NCBI GenBank assembly: GCA_037893225.1
Contig: JAZGUH010000359.1
Span: 1,364,001 to 1,428,000, forward strand
Direction: 5' to 3'
Length of the DNA stretch: 64,000 nucleotides
Source of the DNA: Hippasteria phrygiana
Lineage: Eukaryota; Echinodermata; Asteroidea; Valvatida; Goniasteridae
A program made the translations under genes and the position numbers. Positions 24,901 through 34,334 of the stretch are shown piece by piece. The notes under the pieces are model-generated. The model did not search any database. It saw only the letters and a program-made list of their open reading frames with translations, and was not told where the DNA came from. Every line of letters begins with the position of its first letter. Positions within the stretch are counted from its first letter, which is position 1.

Positions 24901-27900
24901 TTTTTTTCTGTACTTAAACTTCACCTGTTGGTTCTTACAGTGGATGCTTTACCTGAAGCTGTGCTTTAAAATTAGGATAATTCTATTCTTGGGTACACAG
25001 AAATTGTTGACCTAAATGATGTACAAATGTACTCTCCATTTTGCAATGAAAGGCATGTCAATACACAAAGTGCATAACTCGTAATACCTGCATGGCTGGA
25101 AGATCCTAATTGGATACTATGTTTGCAAAGAGGAAATGGGTAAAGAAATAATTATTGAATATGAAGAGTCTGGTCTATTTACAACGAGAGAGAGCTTTTG
25201 TCCACTCTTAAAAAATCAATGATATCGTTGGTCTGAAATATCTTAATAATACTACAGGTTTCCAAACTGTAAAAGGATAGTTACATGTAGCATTTCTGCA
25301 CTAAACAAAATTCATTAACCACAACCCCCTTTGGTGCATGCAAAATCATATTAAAATGAGAGGATCGGGGACTGTAAGGTTAATATTGCAGTTAAATATA
25401 AGTTTGCTCAACCTCATAGTTAGTGTATTTACATTACCATTGATTGTAGAATTGAGGGTTTCATATATATACAAATAGAATTAAATACATTCATACATGT
25501 ATATTTAAGTTCACCTGGGAAATAGTGTAGTACATGTACATGTATAAAATTCCAGATTGTGTTAAGGTCACTTTTTAAGGTCACTTATTAAGGTCACTGT
25601 TTAACATACACTCATGCTACATGTAGGAAACATTTTGGGTTCTTTTCTGCAAAGTTTGGTCAGGTTTGCTGCAGACTGAGGTCATGTCCAGTTTGGTGCA
25701 CAACTGATGTACTTTCACTGGTTCATTCTGACAAAGCAAATGTGCCTCAACCAACGTGTTATAATACCCCGTTCTCACTTGAACGATTTTCTACGCGAAT
25801 GCCGTGCGACTACCAAATCGCACAGGGTGTACGGGAGTCGCACGGCAGTCTGTTGATGATTCGCACGGTAGTCAGTTGATGATTCACACAGGTTGTAGGG
25901 GTGTCGTGTGTAATTCGGACGGGTCGCATGCCCGTGCGAGTTTTTTCAAATGTTGAAAATTTCCATACGGCTGTCGCACGGTTCGCATAGTTCGCATTGG
26001 TCACATGGGGGTCACACGGCAGTCTGATAGGTCTTACGGGAGTCTGAAGAGAGTTGCACGGCTCGGCCGTGCCGTTCTTGCTGCCTGCCTGCCTGCTTGC
26101 CATCACTCTTCTTCGGTGGCATCGCTGTGTTGTGTTGAATACTTGTTGACTGTCAAACATCAAGTGTGGTTATGAAGATCGACGCCAAAAGGCCCTGCTT
26201 TTATGCGATTCGCGCGGATCGAACGGCGCTTGTACGGCGGTCGCACGGCGCTCCGATTGGTTGTACGGCGGTTGTACCGCATGCACACAGGTCGCACACG
26301 AGTTGAACAAAAATCGCAAGGCGCTTGCGCGGGACTCGTACAGGTTGTACGGCAGTCGCACGGAACTTGAACCGTTATCGGATGTTTCAGGAGGAAAAGT
26401 CGCACGAGAGTTGAACGGCAGTCGCACGGCAGTTGTACAAGTGAGACTGCGTCTTACGGAAATCGCACGGCTGTACAATTTTTTAGTCGCACCGCAGTTG
26501 TACAAAAAATCGTTCAAGTGAGAACAGGGCTTCATATGGGCCTGTGTTGTGAACATTGAAATTGTAATGTAAAGCATTGAAATTTATCGGGAACCTGTGC
26601 ACAACAGCTCAATGCAGTTACCTTTCTGAAATCCCTCAAAACAATAAAACCTGCATATAGTCCAGGTCTGTATAAATATCCCTGGGATATAAGAATGTGC
26701 ATGTCTGATGTAAAGGTTACTGCATGTCAGGCAGGCCACCAGCTATTTGTCTAAACCGCTCTATTGACAACAAGAATATCAATTTGCTTTGACTGTCACT
26801 AATATTTCAAAGTGGTTGAGGAGGATTTGAAATTTGACATTTTCAATTTTGTTTTGCTTTTGTATTACTTGCATTCCTCATTGAGTTGGAGACTCGAATG
26901 CTTTCCTCTGATCCTTGAAAAAAATGCTCAACCTCTGATCCTAAAAAAAGAAATGCTTGACCTTGCCATCATTTACCTTCGAATTTGGTTTTGCAGAATC
27001 ATTAAGGCAATGTTCTCTCTTTCCAGTCGTAGAGAGTTGGAAAAGTTTTTCCTGGTTTCAGTGGAAAACTTAACCCTCCCTCTCTCAGGGCCAAAATGGA
27101 GCCAACTACCCTATATATCAAGTGACAGGTTGAAACACACACAAGCTGTGAGAGTTGGTGGGTAGATTTTTTGATAGGCTGTGATAGTTATAACTAATGG
27201 GAGGTTAATTAATGATGAATTTCTCTTTTCTGTGACATACGTTTATATCCAACAAATTGTCCCAACTGATTCCTGATTTTGATAGAGCTGGTTGCAAATG
27301 CTGAAAAAGTGAAGTGGCTCAAGTGCATTTATTCACAAAGTTTCAAAAAAATGAAAGCCTGTTACTTATGTAAATCCATGCATACTTCATTTGTAACATC
27401 AATGACATTCTGCAAAAGTATTTATCTGTGGAACAGAAGTATGGATTTACCAGGCGAAAAGGCCATACAGATGTTGAGAGGGTTTCTCGGGTTGTTAGGC
27501 CAGATTATAAGTACTTGGTTGGGGTGCAGAATGGTTTTGTAAATATGAAGTGTTTTAAGTTTATGTCCACAGTGGGCTGTTTCGTCATGCACACCTGATA
27601 CATGAAGGGGGGACAACCACAAGAATAGATTTGGAAATACCCAGTCATGCCCAAGAGCCATGCTGAATGGTGACACTGTATACCGGTACCAGTCCAGGGA
27701 AGGGGATCATAGGAAAGTGTTTGTACTGTCCTCATGAAAATTCAAAGAACAGTGAAATCATTTCTGTCGAGCTTGTCAAGTCCGTGTGGGAGCTTTGAAA
27801 AAAATCGGTGTTGATAAGCAAGATCCAAAAGTAAAAAGGAATTTTTTGTAATTGCTTTCACTCATGGGGCTTTGTTTCCCATTCGTTTTAAGGCCGTTTT

Positions 27901-30900
27901 AGTCAATCCGGGTCATTTCAAAATAAATTTTTGGGATCTTGAAGAAAAAAATGAAAACCATTCAAATTTTGAAATGTTTTTCTCACACTTGACTTGAATT
28001 TTTCATCTCCCTGATCTGGGGTACACAGGCCTTTTGGCACAAAGAAAGACATTTTAATACTACATTGTACATGTAAGTTGACAGTAATTAAAAATGTTTT
28101 CCTAAGTTCCTGGGCTTGCTAGCCCTAATTGGCAAGAAACCCATGGTGTGCTTTAGTGCAGTTTTAACCATATTCAGCGCAGTTTTAACCATATTCAGCT
28201 TTAATGTACCCCCTTCATCTTGCAAAGTCGAAACAGCCTGGATGGACGCTAAAGTTTTGAACAACCAAGATGTAAAGTAATGTTATTGTCAAAGTTGAAC
28301 TACAAATGGTAGTGTTGGGAAGACGGATGGGAATGAGGTAGAGGTAGTGGGATACATGTATTTATTTGACTATAAATCGGTTATGCGCATTTTCATGGAA
28401 TCTGTAGTGGTATTAAGTGAAAAATCACCGCTAACTTTAGCAGTGCTAACAGTTAGTGTATTTCACAGGTTGGCAAGGAATTCTGGCTTGTGTGCTGCAG
28501 AATTTCTTTGCCAACTCGGTTATAATTGGCACAGTTTTGCAAGCTGTTAGCACAGAATTTGGCATTACGGATTCCATAAAAATGGGCCCAGGCTGTAAAT
28601 ACGTATAATTGTAAATGTATCTATATTCAGTATCTTGGGAGTAACAGTAAGATTATGCTACTTTTAAGTTTTTAATTTACAGAGGGACGAGGTAAGTGTG
28701 ATGTGACATCTATGTTCCACTGATTAGTGTTGTGTCATGATGATGTGTTACAGGTTGTACATGAGCTAGATGAGAGTAGACTTTTCATAACACTAACACC
28801 AACAAGCCCATTAACATTGGTAACACTGACAATTTTACCCCTAAAACACTTATTTTCAGGTTTTTAAAGTGGCTGAAAATGATTTTCGGCCCCCCATTGT
28901 TTCATTTATAAATGAGTAACATGTATTTGTACCGCTTTATTCATTCCTTCCGATTCAGTCATTTCCATATCATTTTTCAGTGTGCACTTTCTTGGCAGTG
29001 TTTTTATACTGCCTTTATGATGTACATTTTGATCTTTACCAGTTTCTTTTTAAATTCTTTTAAAAATCTTTATTTTTAAAACCATTTTTGATTTACTGTT
29101 AACTATCATGCAGTTTGTCTGTTTCTGCCCATGCCCTAGGGAGAGAAAATTAAGTCCTGATTATAAAAGTCTCCAAACATGTTTAGATATGTGTAACAAA
29201 CAGTATTTATTTTTCCCCTCATGTTAAAGGATGTATCTTTTCAAACCTTTTAAACTGTGTGAGCTCTGATTAAAATATACTAATAGAGAAACCAACAAAA
29301 GATACGAATCAGAAAAAATTTAGAGAATGACAGACGACTTTTGGGCAAATTGAGTCGGTTCTTGAAAGTTCTTTAGATAGACAAAACCCTATTAAAGTAC
29401 ATGTGTACAATATAATATTGTATTAACTCCATCGGAGCCACATAGCTTGAAGGCCAGTACATATGTTCATAATCGCAAAAGCAGATTTCTCTGATCGAGC
29501 CATCGCTGTGAAATACATTTAATTTCTTCTACAATATGCAGTGATGCAATGCCCTGTGAATTTGAATCCTTTCTGACCACATACCTTACACGGACATTCC
29601 AGCTTGTTCTACTGGCCGACACTTATGACAAGCACTTGCAAAAGCTGTGCACATATGTCAGCTTGAGTGAATTTCGCAGTGATTTACCGAAAAAGAAAAA
29701 AAAATTCAAAGTGAACAAAGAAACTGGCAGGAGCGGGATTCGAACCTGCGACCTAACCCGGAGGTCGCAGGTTCGAATCCCGCTCCTGCCAGTTTCTTTG
29801 TTCACTTTAAAAATGTATTCAAATTTACCTAGTCAGTTTCCCTTGTGGATTGTTGGACGAAAAAGGAAGAAAACGAAAGAAACTAGAATTTGCATTTGTG
29901 TATATGTGCACTATGAACTGGCCTTAACATCATGCTGTAGACAATCACGTGCCATAACACTGGTGGTTATTCTCCTGTAGTGATGGGGATGAGCCGCGCC
30001 ATCTACAACTTGATGTTGTTCCCGGCCGTCATCGAGAGGATGGGTAAACATCTCAAACTGGAGAGCTGTGCCGTCTCCTCATTGATGTGTGGTGTTGGCT
30101 ATCTGCCAGGAGGGGTCATTGGAGGTATGTAGGGCTTGACATTTGCAGAGATTTATGAAGCCATCCTAAGAGCGGCTGTGACTTGCTTGGGATGTGCGTG
30201 TTGTGCACTTGACTTAAAGGTAATATTTAACAATTGTTGACTGCTGTGATGTGGGATATGACGTTTTTAACACCCGGGGGACACATTCGCCTCGGGTGCT
30301 ATGCGTCGTGGAAATTAACTCGAACAAATCATGCGATCAAAACAGCTTGAACAAAATACAGTTACTATTGTAACCTTCTATATGATGGTCGTGTCAGTAA
30401 TCTCCATGCTTTCATCCTCTCTAGCCTTTCATAACTTTGGACAACATTTTCCTTCCACATTGCTTTTGTCACCTACCATTGTTTTAGGCATGCTCATCGG
30501 TTCTTGCTTGTGATAACTTGCCATTTCATTCTCTTTTTACACTAACCCTTGCTCCTTCAACCGTTATCAGTGCCCCTGCATTCTTCTTGGGTAATCACAA
30601 GACGTGTGGTTCGAGAACCACCTTGTTTTTCAACACATAAAACCCCCAAAACTAATTGTTTTTATCATTTTTTCTGACTGCCACTAAGTATTGAATATTA
30701 ATGATTGACATCAAGAACATGTGTAAATAGGGTGACTGCTCAATTTTCTCTTTTCTGTTAAGTATAATTTGCATATCACTAATTCTAGAAATTCTTAACC
30801 CCAACAGTCCCATATCCTCCAATTTTAATATGTATGCATGTACCCCAGGGGGTTGAGGTTTAAGATCTAAAAGACTGAACTGACAAGTTCATAGTCGACC

Positions 30901-31334
30901 ATCATCTCCTTGGTGAAACAAACCCTCCCTCTCTCGGGGCCAAAATGGAGCCAACTACCCTATATATCAAAACCTATCAAGTGACGGGTTGAAACACACA
31001 CAAGCTGTGAGAGTTGGTGGGTAGATTTTTTGATAGGCTGTGATAGTTATAACTATAGGAGTATTAATTAATCACTTCTCTCTGATATATTAACATAACA
31101 GGTGCCTTATTTGATGCAACCGGCTCCTATTTGTACTCGCTCCTGGTCTGCATCACGCTCTACCTGATCTCATGCTTTCTGTTAGTGTGGGGTGCTTACC
31201 GCCTCCGTCGTTTCAGACGCACCCATGGCCAGATGATCAACCAATCGACATCCGGCAAGGAGAGCGGCGACAATGAGGATGAAGCACAGAAGAGAGAGGT
31301 TTATATTGTTGACATGATCATGACTACTGTGTAA
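11274..31334 (+). CDS. Monocarboxylate transporter-like protein (SLC16/MFS), complete, six coding exons, 519 aa
   Basis: Predicted 12-TM MFS carrier of SLC16 type; family members move monocarboxylates, aromatic amino acids, thyroid hormone or creatine, and the substrate here is unknown. Exons: 11274-11568, 16426-16719, 17768-18135, 22182-22407, 29981-30124, 31102-31334; they sum to 1560 nt with matching phases 1,1,0,1,1. N-terminus: ~57 cytosolic residues with eight Ala (29-36); TM1 at about 58-79 (WVILLGAFVLRATFNGF). The family TM4-5 motif reads YFHKAFVRAAGFMAVASSAG, and the region before TM12 reads GALFDATGSY. The TM6-7 loop (about 240-300) is Ser/Pro/Lys-rich. The start ATG at 11274 is followed by a second in-frame ATG at 11283. 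It is a tandem paralog of the 1630-5293 gene, with far longer introns filled by repeats. The family signature [DE]G[GS][WF][GA]W before TM1 is degenerate here (RPGWKW). Confidence 0.85.
11358..11380 (+). repeat. (GCA)n trinucleotide run coding polyalanine
   Basis: Seven GCA codons plus one GCG encode eight Ala in the cytosolic N-terminus. Pure trinucleotide runs of this kind vary in length between individuals. Confidence 0.85.
12021..13260. mobile_element. TIR element (AAGGCCGAATAAAAAC family) with nested insertions, copy 1
   Basis: The left edge AAGGCCGAATAAAAAC...ACATGTTTCACGTCC is mirrored by GGACGCAAAACATGTC...ATTTCGCCTT at the right. A 368 bp relative lies at 23276-23643 and shares internal GAGACATG(T/A)TGGACA and TCAAGATGGC motifs. 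This copy is larger because it has received other sequence, including the SINE at 12230-12460. Confidence 0.7.
12230..12460 (+). mobile_element. tRNA-derived SINE with target-site duplication
   Basis: It contains a tRNA-like body (12364-12438) with A-box-like TAGCTCAGTTGGTAGAGC and B-box GGTTCGAATCC, giving an RNA polymerase III promoter. The acceptor stem is nearly complementary, but the anticodon arm does not fold normally. It is flanked by GTTTTAATAG at 12220-12229 and 12461-12470, a likely 10 bp target-site duplication; the related element at 23276 carries a single GTTTTAATAG. Confidence 0.75.
13427..13540. mobile_element. 114 bp MITE with 20+ bp perfect TIRs
   Basis: TAGCCTTTAGTCAAGGCGCG at the left is exactly complementary to CGCGCCTTGACTAAAGGCTA at the right, consistent with a TA target site. 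The centre is GC-rich. Confidence 0.8.
13688..13837. mobile_element. 150 bp TTAA-flanked MITE
   Basis: TTAACCCTAACCCTGCCAGA at the left; TCTGGCAGGGTT and GGGTTAGGGTTAA at the right. The TTAA duplication and CCC start resemble piggyBac-type ends. Confidence 0.6.
14861..15065 (+). mobile_element. TTAA-flanked MITE, TTAACCCCTTGCGTACGG family (copy 1)
   Basis: It starts TTAACCCCTTGCGTACGGAT and ends CCGTACTCAAGGGATTAA. TTAA target site and CCCCTTG ends fit a piggyBac-like non-autonomous element. Other copies are at 41309-41639 and 47182-47393. Confidence 0.8.
15066..15240 (-). repeat. Dispersed repeat X (copy 1)
   Basis: On the minus strand it matches the repeat at 41145-41308 (shared TACTCAATCCATTGTTT, CCTATTGTTTGCATT, CCATTAA) and part of 53385-53480. 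It begins at the TTAA that bounds the adjacent MITE. Confidence 0.65.
15291..15792. mobile_element. 502 bp TIR element (GGCCGAGTTCGGGC ends)
   Basis: GGCCGAGTTCGGGCGAGCTG with GTTCTT at the left matches, inverted, AAGAACAGACCGCCCGAACT with CGGCC at the right. Internal GCTCAAGAAC and GCGCAAGAAC are also inverted. Non-coding. Confidence 0.75.
16108..16245 (-). mobile_element. tRNA-derived SINE, minus orientation
   Basis: It reads as the complement of the 12230 SINE: GTGAACAAAGAAACTGGCAG, a B-box complement (GGATTCGAAC) and CCAACTGAGTTATCTTACCC. It is followed by a short duplication of CAGTATCTTT. It sits about 180 bp before the acceptor of the 16426 exon. Confidence 0.75.
16426..16719 (+). CDS. 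Exon 2 of SLC16-like gene 2: TM2-TM5
   Basis: Acceptor TTTCTCCAG, donor GTACAG. It encodes GWVGSLALSARSLCSPL (TM2), FLGILLAASSLMLSSFV (TM3), FLTFSILYGAGMSMATFSSY (TM4), and the family YF.K...A.G.A.A..AG motif before and in TM5. Confidence 0.9.
17186..17433. mobile_element. TIR element (CCAATTTCATAGAGCTGTTAAGC ends)
   Basis: CCAATTTCATAGAGCTGTTA at the left is mirrored by TAACAGCTTTATGAAATTGG at the right, with one mismatch; TTTGCTTAGCATG and CATGCTAAGCAAA recur inside. About 248 bp. Confidence 0.8.
17768..18135 (+). CDS. Exon 3 of SLC16-like gene 2: TM5-TM7 with central loop
   Basis: Acceptor TACAG, donor GTAGGT. It encodes GLMVVAPAMEYLLEAIGLHN, TM6 (VFAGMTLLTAVTAFLF), a loop with RPSPAEKRRMSVV and KPPVHAKKTFKETM, and TM7 (WILCGVSFTLCLASSFTYL). 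Noticeably GC-rich relative to its introns. Confidence 0.9.
18136..22181. other. Intron 3 of SLC16-like gene 2
   Basis: AT-rich unique-looking sequence of 4.0 kb. Apart from the AAAT microsatellite and short homopolymers (for example 19975-19993) I see no exon or clear element. Confidence 0.6.
18962..18999. repeat. (AAAT)n microsatellite
   Basis: About nine to ten uninterrupted AAAT units in intron 3 of gene 2. Confidence 0.9.
22182..22407 (+). CDS. Exon 4 of SLC16-like gene 2: TM8-TM9 region
   Basis: 226 nt, the same length and phases as exon 3420-3645 of the paralog. It encodes VSFLNSIGLSVKTSAFML, then MGVGEIVGTALLTLLGDR and two hydrophobic segments. Acceptor ATGCAG, donor GTAAAA. Confidence 0.9.
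23276..23643. mobile_element. TIR element (AAGGCCAAATAAAAA family), copy 2
   Basis: Compact relative of the 12021-13260 element: left AAGGCCAAATAAAAA, right TTTACTTCGCCT, with shared TTTTCAAGATGGC and AGGCGGCC inner motifs. Confidence 0.65.
23846..23909 (+). repeat. G-run cluster (G-quadruplex-prone)
   Basis: About 60 bases of G with single T interruptions. It satisfies any G-tract rule for intramolecular quadruplexes, but the run length is unreliable because such tracts are error-prone in sequencing. Confidence 0.85.
25767..26529. mobile_element. 763 bp TIR element with internal TCGCACGGC modules
   Basis: CCCCGTTCTCACTTGAACGA at the left is mirrored by TCGTTCAAGTGAGAACAGGG at the right. 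The interior consists of many short degenerate units around GTCGCACGGCAGT and TTGTACGGCGGT. No coding sequence. Confidence 0.8.
27070..27208 (+). mobile_element. TTAA-flanked MITE, TTAACCCTCCC family (copy 1)
   Basis: Ends TTAACCCTCCC and GGGAGGTTAA. The interior (GGCCAAAATGGAGCCAACTA, GCTGTGAGAGTTGGTGGG) recurs at 30919-31067 in the same orientation. Confidence 0.75.
29708..29808. repeat. Perfect tRNA-SINE palindrome (47-nt arms)
   Basis: Left arm 29708-29754 (starting AAAGTGAACAAAGAAACTGG) and right arm 29762-29808 are exact complements, separated by seven bases. Each arm carries the B-box-side half of the SINE family. It is 172 bp upstream of the next coding exon. Confidence 0.9.
29981..30124 (+). 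CDS. Exon 5 of SLC16-like gene 2: TM10-TM11 region
   Basis: 144 nt, same length as paralogous exon 4046-4189. It encodes VMGMSRAIYNLMLFPAVIER and then LESCAVSSLMCGVGYLPGGV. Acceptor CTGTAG, donor GTATGT. Confidence 0.85.
30919..31067 (+). mobile_element. TTAA-type MITE, copy 2 (decayed ends)
   Basis: The same interior as 27070-27208, with a 10-base difference (AACCTATCAA present here). The right TTAA is preserved and the left end is eroded. It ends 35 bp before the last exon of gene 2. Confidence 0.7.
31102..31334 (+). CDS. Last exon of SLC16-like gene 2: TM12 and C-terminal tail
   Basis: Acceptor TAACAG. It begins GALFDATGSYLYSLLVC (family pre-TM12 motif), then TM12 and a basic tail (YRLRRFRRTHG) with an acidic/Ser segment (KESGDNEDEAQ). 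Stop TAA at 31332-31334. Confidence 0.9.
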
Positions 31335-32478
31335 AACTGCTGAAAAAATGTGTTTGAGCAAACACAACCATCTAAGCAAACTGGATACAAGAAATAGAGC
31401 TTGTGTACCTAATATAATGTATTGAGTTTGTTCTTGTAACTTTGTTTTGAGGAATCTGAGCATAATGAACCTGTGTACCAGTTAAAGAAACATAAAGTAC
31501 CCAGAGTGAATCACAATCATGCATGCGACGTACAGTAAGCACCTTGCCGGCATTAGGTCATACAATTGTTCATTCCACTGTTACTGAAATTGATAAAAAT
31601 TTTGATTTTAACATGTGAAACGGACTGTTTTTCTTTGATTCATACAATGTAGCAGGTTAAATGGTTATATATATATAGGAGGGGTGGGTGCCATAACTTG
31701 TAATACCTTGCTTGGTACTCCATTAGAATGAGTGGAGCAGTTAATGCTTTCATGATTTGGATCACATAAACACTCAGTTATTATCTACGAAAGATTTAAT
31801 GCTGAAGTGACACATCCGAGTTTTTAAAAATGCAGGTGAATTTTGCTAGATAACCAAAGCATTATTGAACACATGCCCTTCCTTTTTTTTAAACAGAAAA
31901 AATTGTAACTTTTGTTAAAACTCTTCCACTCTGAAGGGTAGTAATTCTCTCGAAGAAATTGAAATTTGAACTAATTATGTTTTATTCTGAAATTGATTGA
32001 TTTAAATTTAAAAAAAACAACAAAACATGCCGACAGTGTGAAAAATGCCAGTGCCTGCAAGCTCATACGTTGTGGTTGTTTAATGACTATTTGTGTACAC
32101 ATTCAATGTAAATAATCAGCAAGCATTGAGTAGCCTTTTATAGCAAGCTTTGTTTCAAGAGAAAAATGATCGCCTTACATTGGTATCAATAGTCTGCGTT
32201 GCTTTGTAAAGTCCAACCAAGATGCTCTTTGGTACAGTCAACGACTAAATGTTCATCATCTTTAGTTAGTAAGTTTGTCTGGCCACGAAAAAGTGTCCTA
32301 AAAATTATAAAATAATATAATTTATAATTTCAGAGAAAAAAACAACCTATTTTTTGGTGATATTTCGCAACCAAAAGAACATTCAAAGAAGTGACATGTA
32401 CAAAAGTAAGATATTATTTTTGCAGAAAATATTTTCTTTGTAACCTTTGTTGCCATTACAAAGTGGTGTACTCATCAC

Positions 32479-32484
32479 AATAAA
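32479..32484 (+). terminator. Candidate polyadenylation signal for gene 2
   Basis: AATAAA about 1.15 kb after the stop codon, the first canonical hexamer I noticed on this strand in the downstream region. Without transcript data its use is a guess. Confidence 0.3.
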
Positions 32485-33975
32485 TGTGAATTTGGTGTCT
32501 AGTTTTGCACTAGTTTGGTAGAAGACTGTTGAACTTTTCCGAGAAGTGGCTTGTCTTTGATGTAATGTAGTTGGTCATGTTGACATTTTGCAAAAGTATT
32601 GTAGATAAAATATTACTTTCTTGCCTTATTTATGTTATCACTTTGTTCATCCACATTTTTTGTTATATTGGAAATCGCCCAATATAAGACTAAAAGCCAC
32701 AATCTAGGTATGAGAGCTACAACAGAGGTGGTGGGGTTGGCCACATTTTAGGTTGCCAACCCTACCACTCTTGTGGTATAAAATGCGAACTTCTTTATCC
32801 TGCATTTCGTAGTTTAACTATGAAGCATTGCAGAGGTCTGGATTGCCATTGATTTCAATATCTTCTTAAAAAAATTTGCTTGCTCTTTTTTTTTTTTAAA
32901 TTACTTGCTCTTTTTTGTTAACTGACCAACTGTATTAGTTGTCTCATTAATAATTATACGAAGATGAGTTGTCTTAAACCTCACCTAGCCGGCAGTGCAT
33001 AGGAATGGAGATTCTTGTAAGACAGCCCTGACCATGTTAAAGAATTCCTCAAAATGGAGAAAATGGAAGTGTGGCTTTGGACTGAGGTTGCATCACTGAT
33101 TGAGACTTCAGTGGGAGATCGGAAATTTGTGAAGTGGTAGGAAGTGTGAGGGACAATTGTATCAATGTCTCATAATAGATCTAGATCTAATAACGACTAG
33201 TGACAATTGAAACTTTAAAAAAGATATTTAGTTATACGCAGTAATTAAATTACGTATTCTCTGTGCAAAGATAGGAATGGCTCTCTGGAAACTTAGAACC
33301 AAAAACAATCTATTTGAAGGACCTGAGGTTTTTCACATTCCATATCAATTTGTGTTGTCAACTGTGTTGGTGAACTTAGGACTACAAAAATAATATATTT
33401 ATTATTTGAACAGAGGTATAATGGTGCAAGAGCATATATATTTTATCTGTACGGATTTAAAAACTTGCTTTGGTTCTTCCACTTATCTTTAAAAGGAGGG
33501 AGAAATTAAGCCTAACTTAATAAGCAAATGCAGTTTGTGAGCTTTCGCTCTCCTTGATTATAAACGGCTTTAAATTTTCCAGGTTAAAAGTTTTATGTAA
33601 CTACATTACCTTAAAAGCATTTGCATGGGCAAACGCAAATCAGTTAATTTGAAGCCTTTAGTTAAAGTACACATGTAGAGATTTTCCAATACATGCTTTA
33701 ATTATTGTACATCATTCTTTATCATAAAGCAGGCTGAGGAAATACTGCATTGGCTGAATGAAGCCCTATTATAGTCAGTTGTTTGTCTGAAATCCATGGT
33801 TTAAAAAAAAATAAAATTAGGAATCAAATGAAGATACCGGTCTTCGCTATTCCTAAGATTTAACAATATTATTCATTAGTAGTACAAGTATAACCTGGCA
33901 CGATATGGGACCAAGGGGTGTACCTCCTCTTGTCCCTATACCTTTACACACTCCATATTGTTACCTAACACATCA

Positions 33976-34000
33976 CCCCCCCCCCCCCCCCCCCCCCCCC
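33976..34000. repeat. Poly-C run
   Basis: 25 consecutive C, with potential for i-motif or G-quadruplex structure; the length may be imprecise. Confidence 0.85.
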
Positions 34001-34334
34001 GCACGAAATGCAAACTACAACCCTACAATTTCAGATATCTAGGATCAATAATAATTACTGCAATACTGCCAAGTTGATTTTCAATATGATCTGCAGTGTA
34101 CACTCGAGGTACTTTTGATGTGTCGTGTATTCACGATACCAGTGACCATCTAAGCTTCACGTGCTGAATGAACATGACGTGCAGGCGAGTATGCAGATCT
34201 ACCTGCATTTTGTAAACTACGCATGCATGAGGCTAGCCGGAATTTCGAGAAGACGCAACGTTTTAGTGAATCTGGCGCGCGGTCCCCGAAATGACAACAC
34301 AAGGGTCTTGGGCCCAAGACTACAAAAAAAAAAA

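Larger units (their letters stand above)
22408..29980. other. Intron 4 of SLC16-like gene 2 (7.6 kb)
   Basis: It contains the short TIR element (23276), the G-run cluster (23846), the 763 bp element (25767), a TTAA MITE (27070) and a SINE palindrome (29708). No supported exon; open frames here overlap repeats or lack family resemblance. Confidence 0.65.
31335..34334. other. Downstream region of SLC16-like gene 2
   Basis: Probably begins with the 3' UTR. No exon is supported. It holds a 25-base C run and AT-rich sequence leading into the tandem array. Confidence 0.55.

Noticed and set aside
26812..27165. 117-codon open frame on the plus strand
   Set aside because: It lies in an intron of gene 2, its 3' half is inside a TTAA MITE, and the peptide has no recognisable domain.
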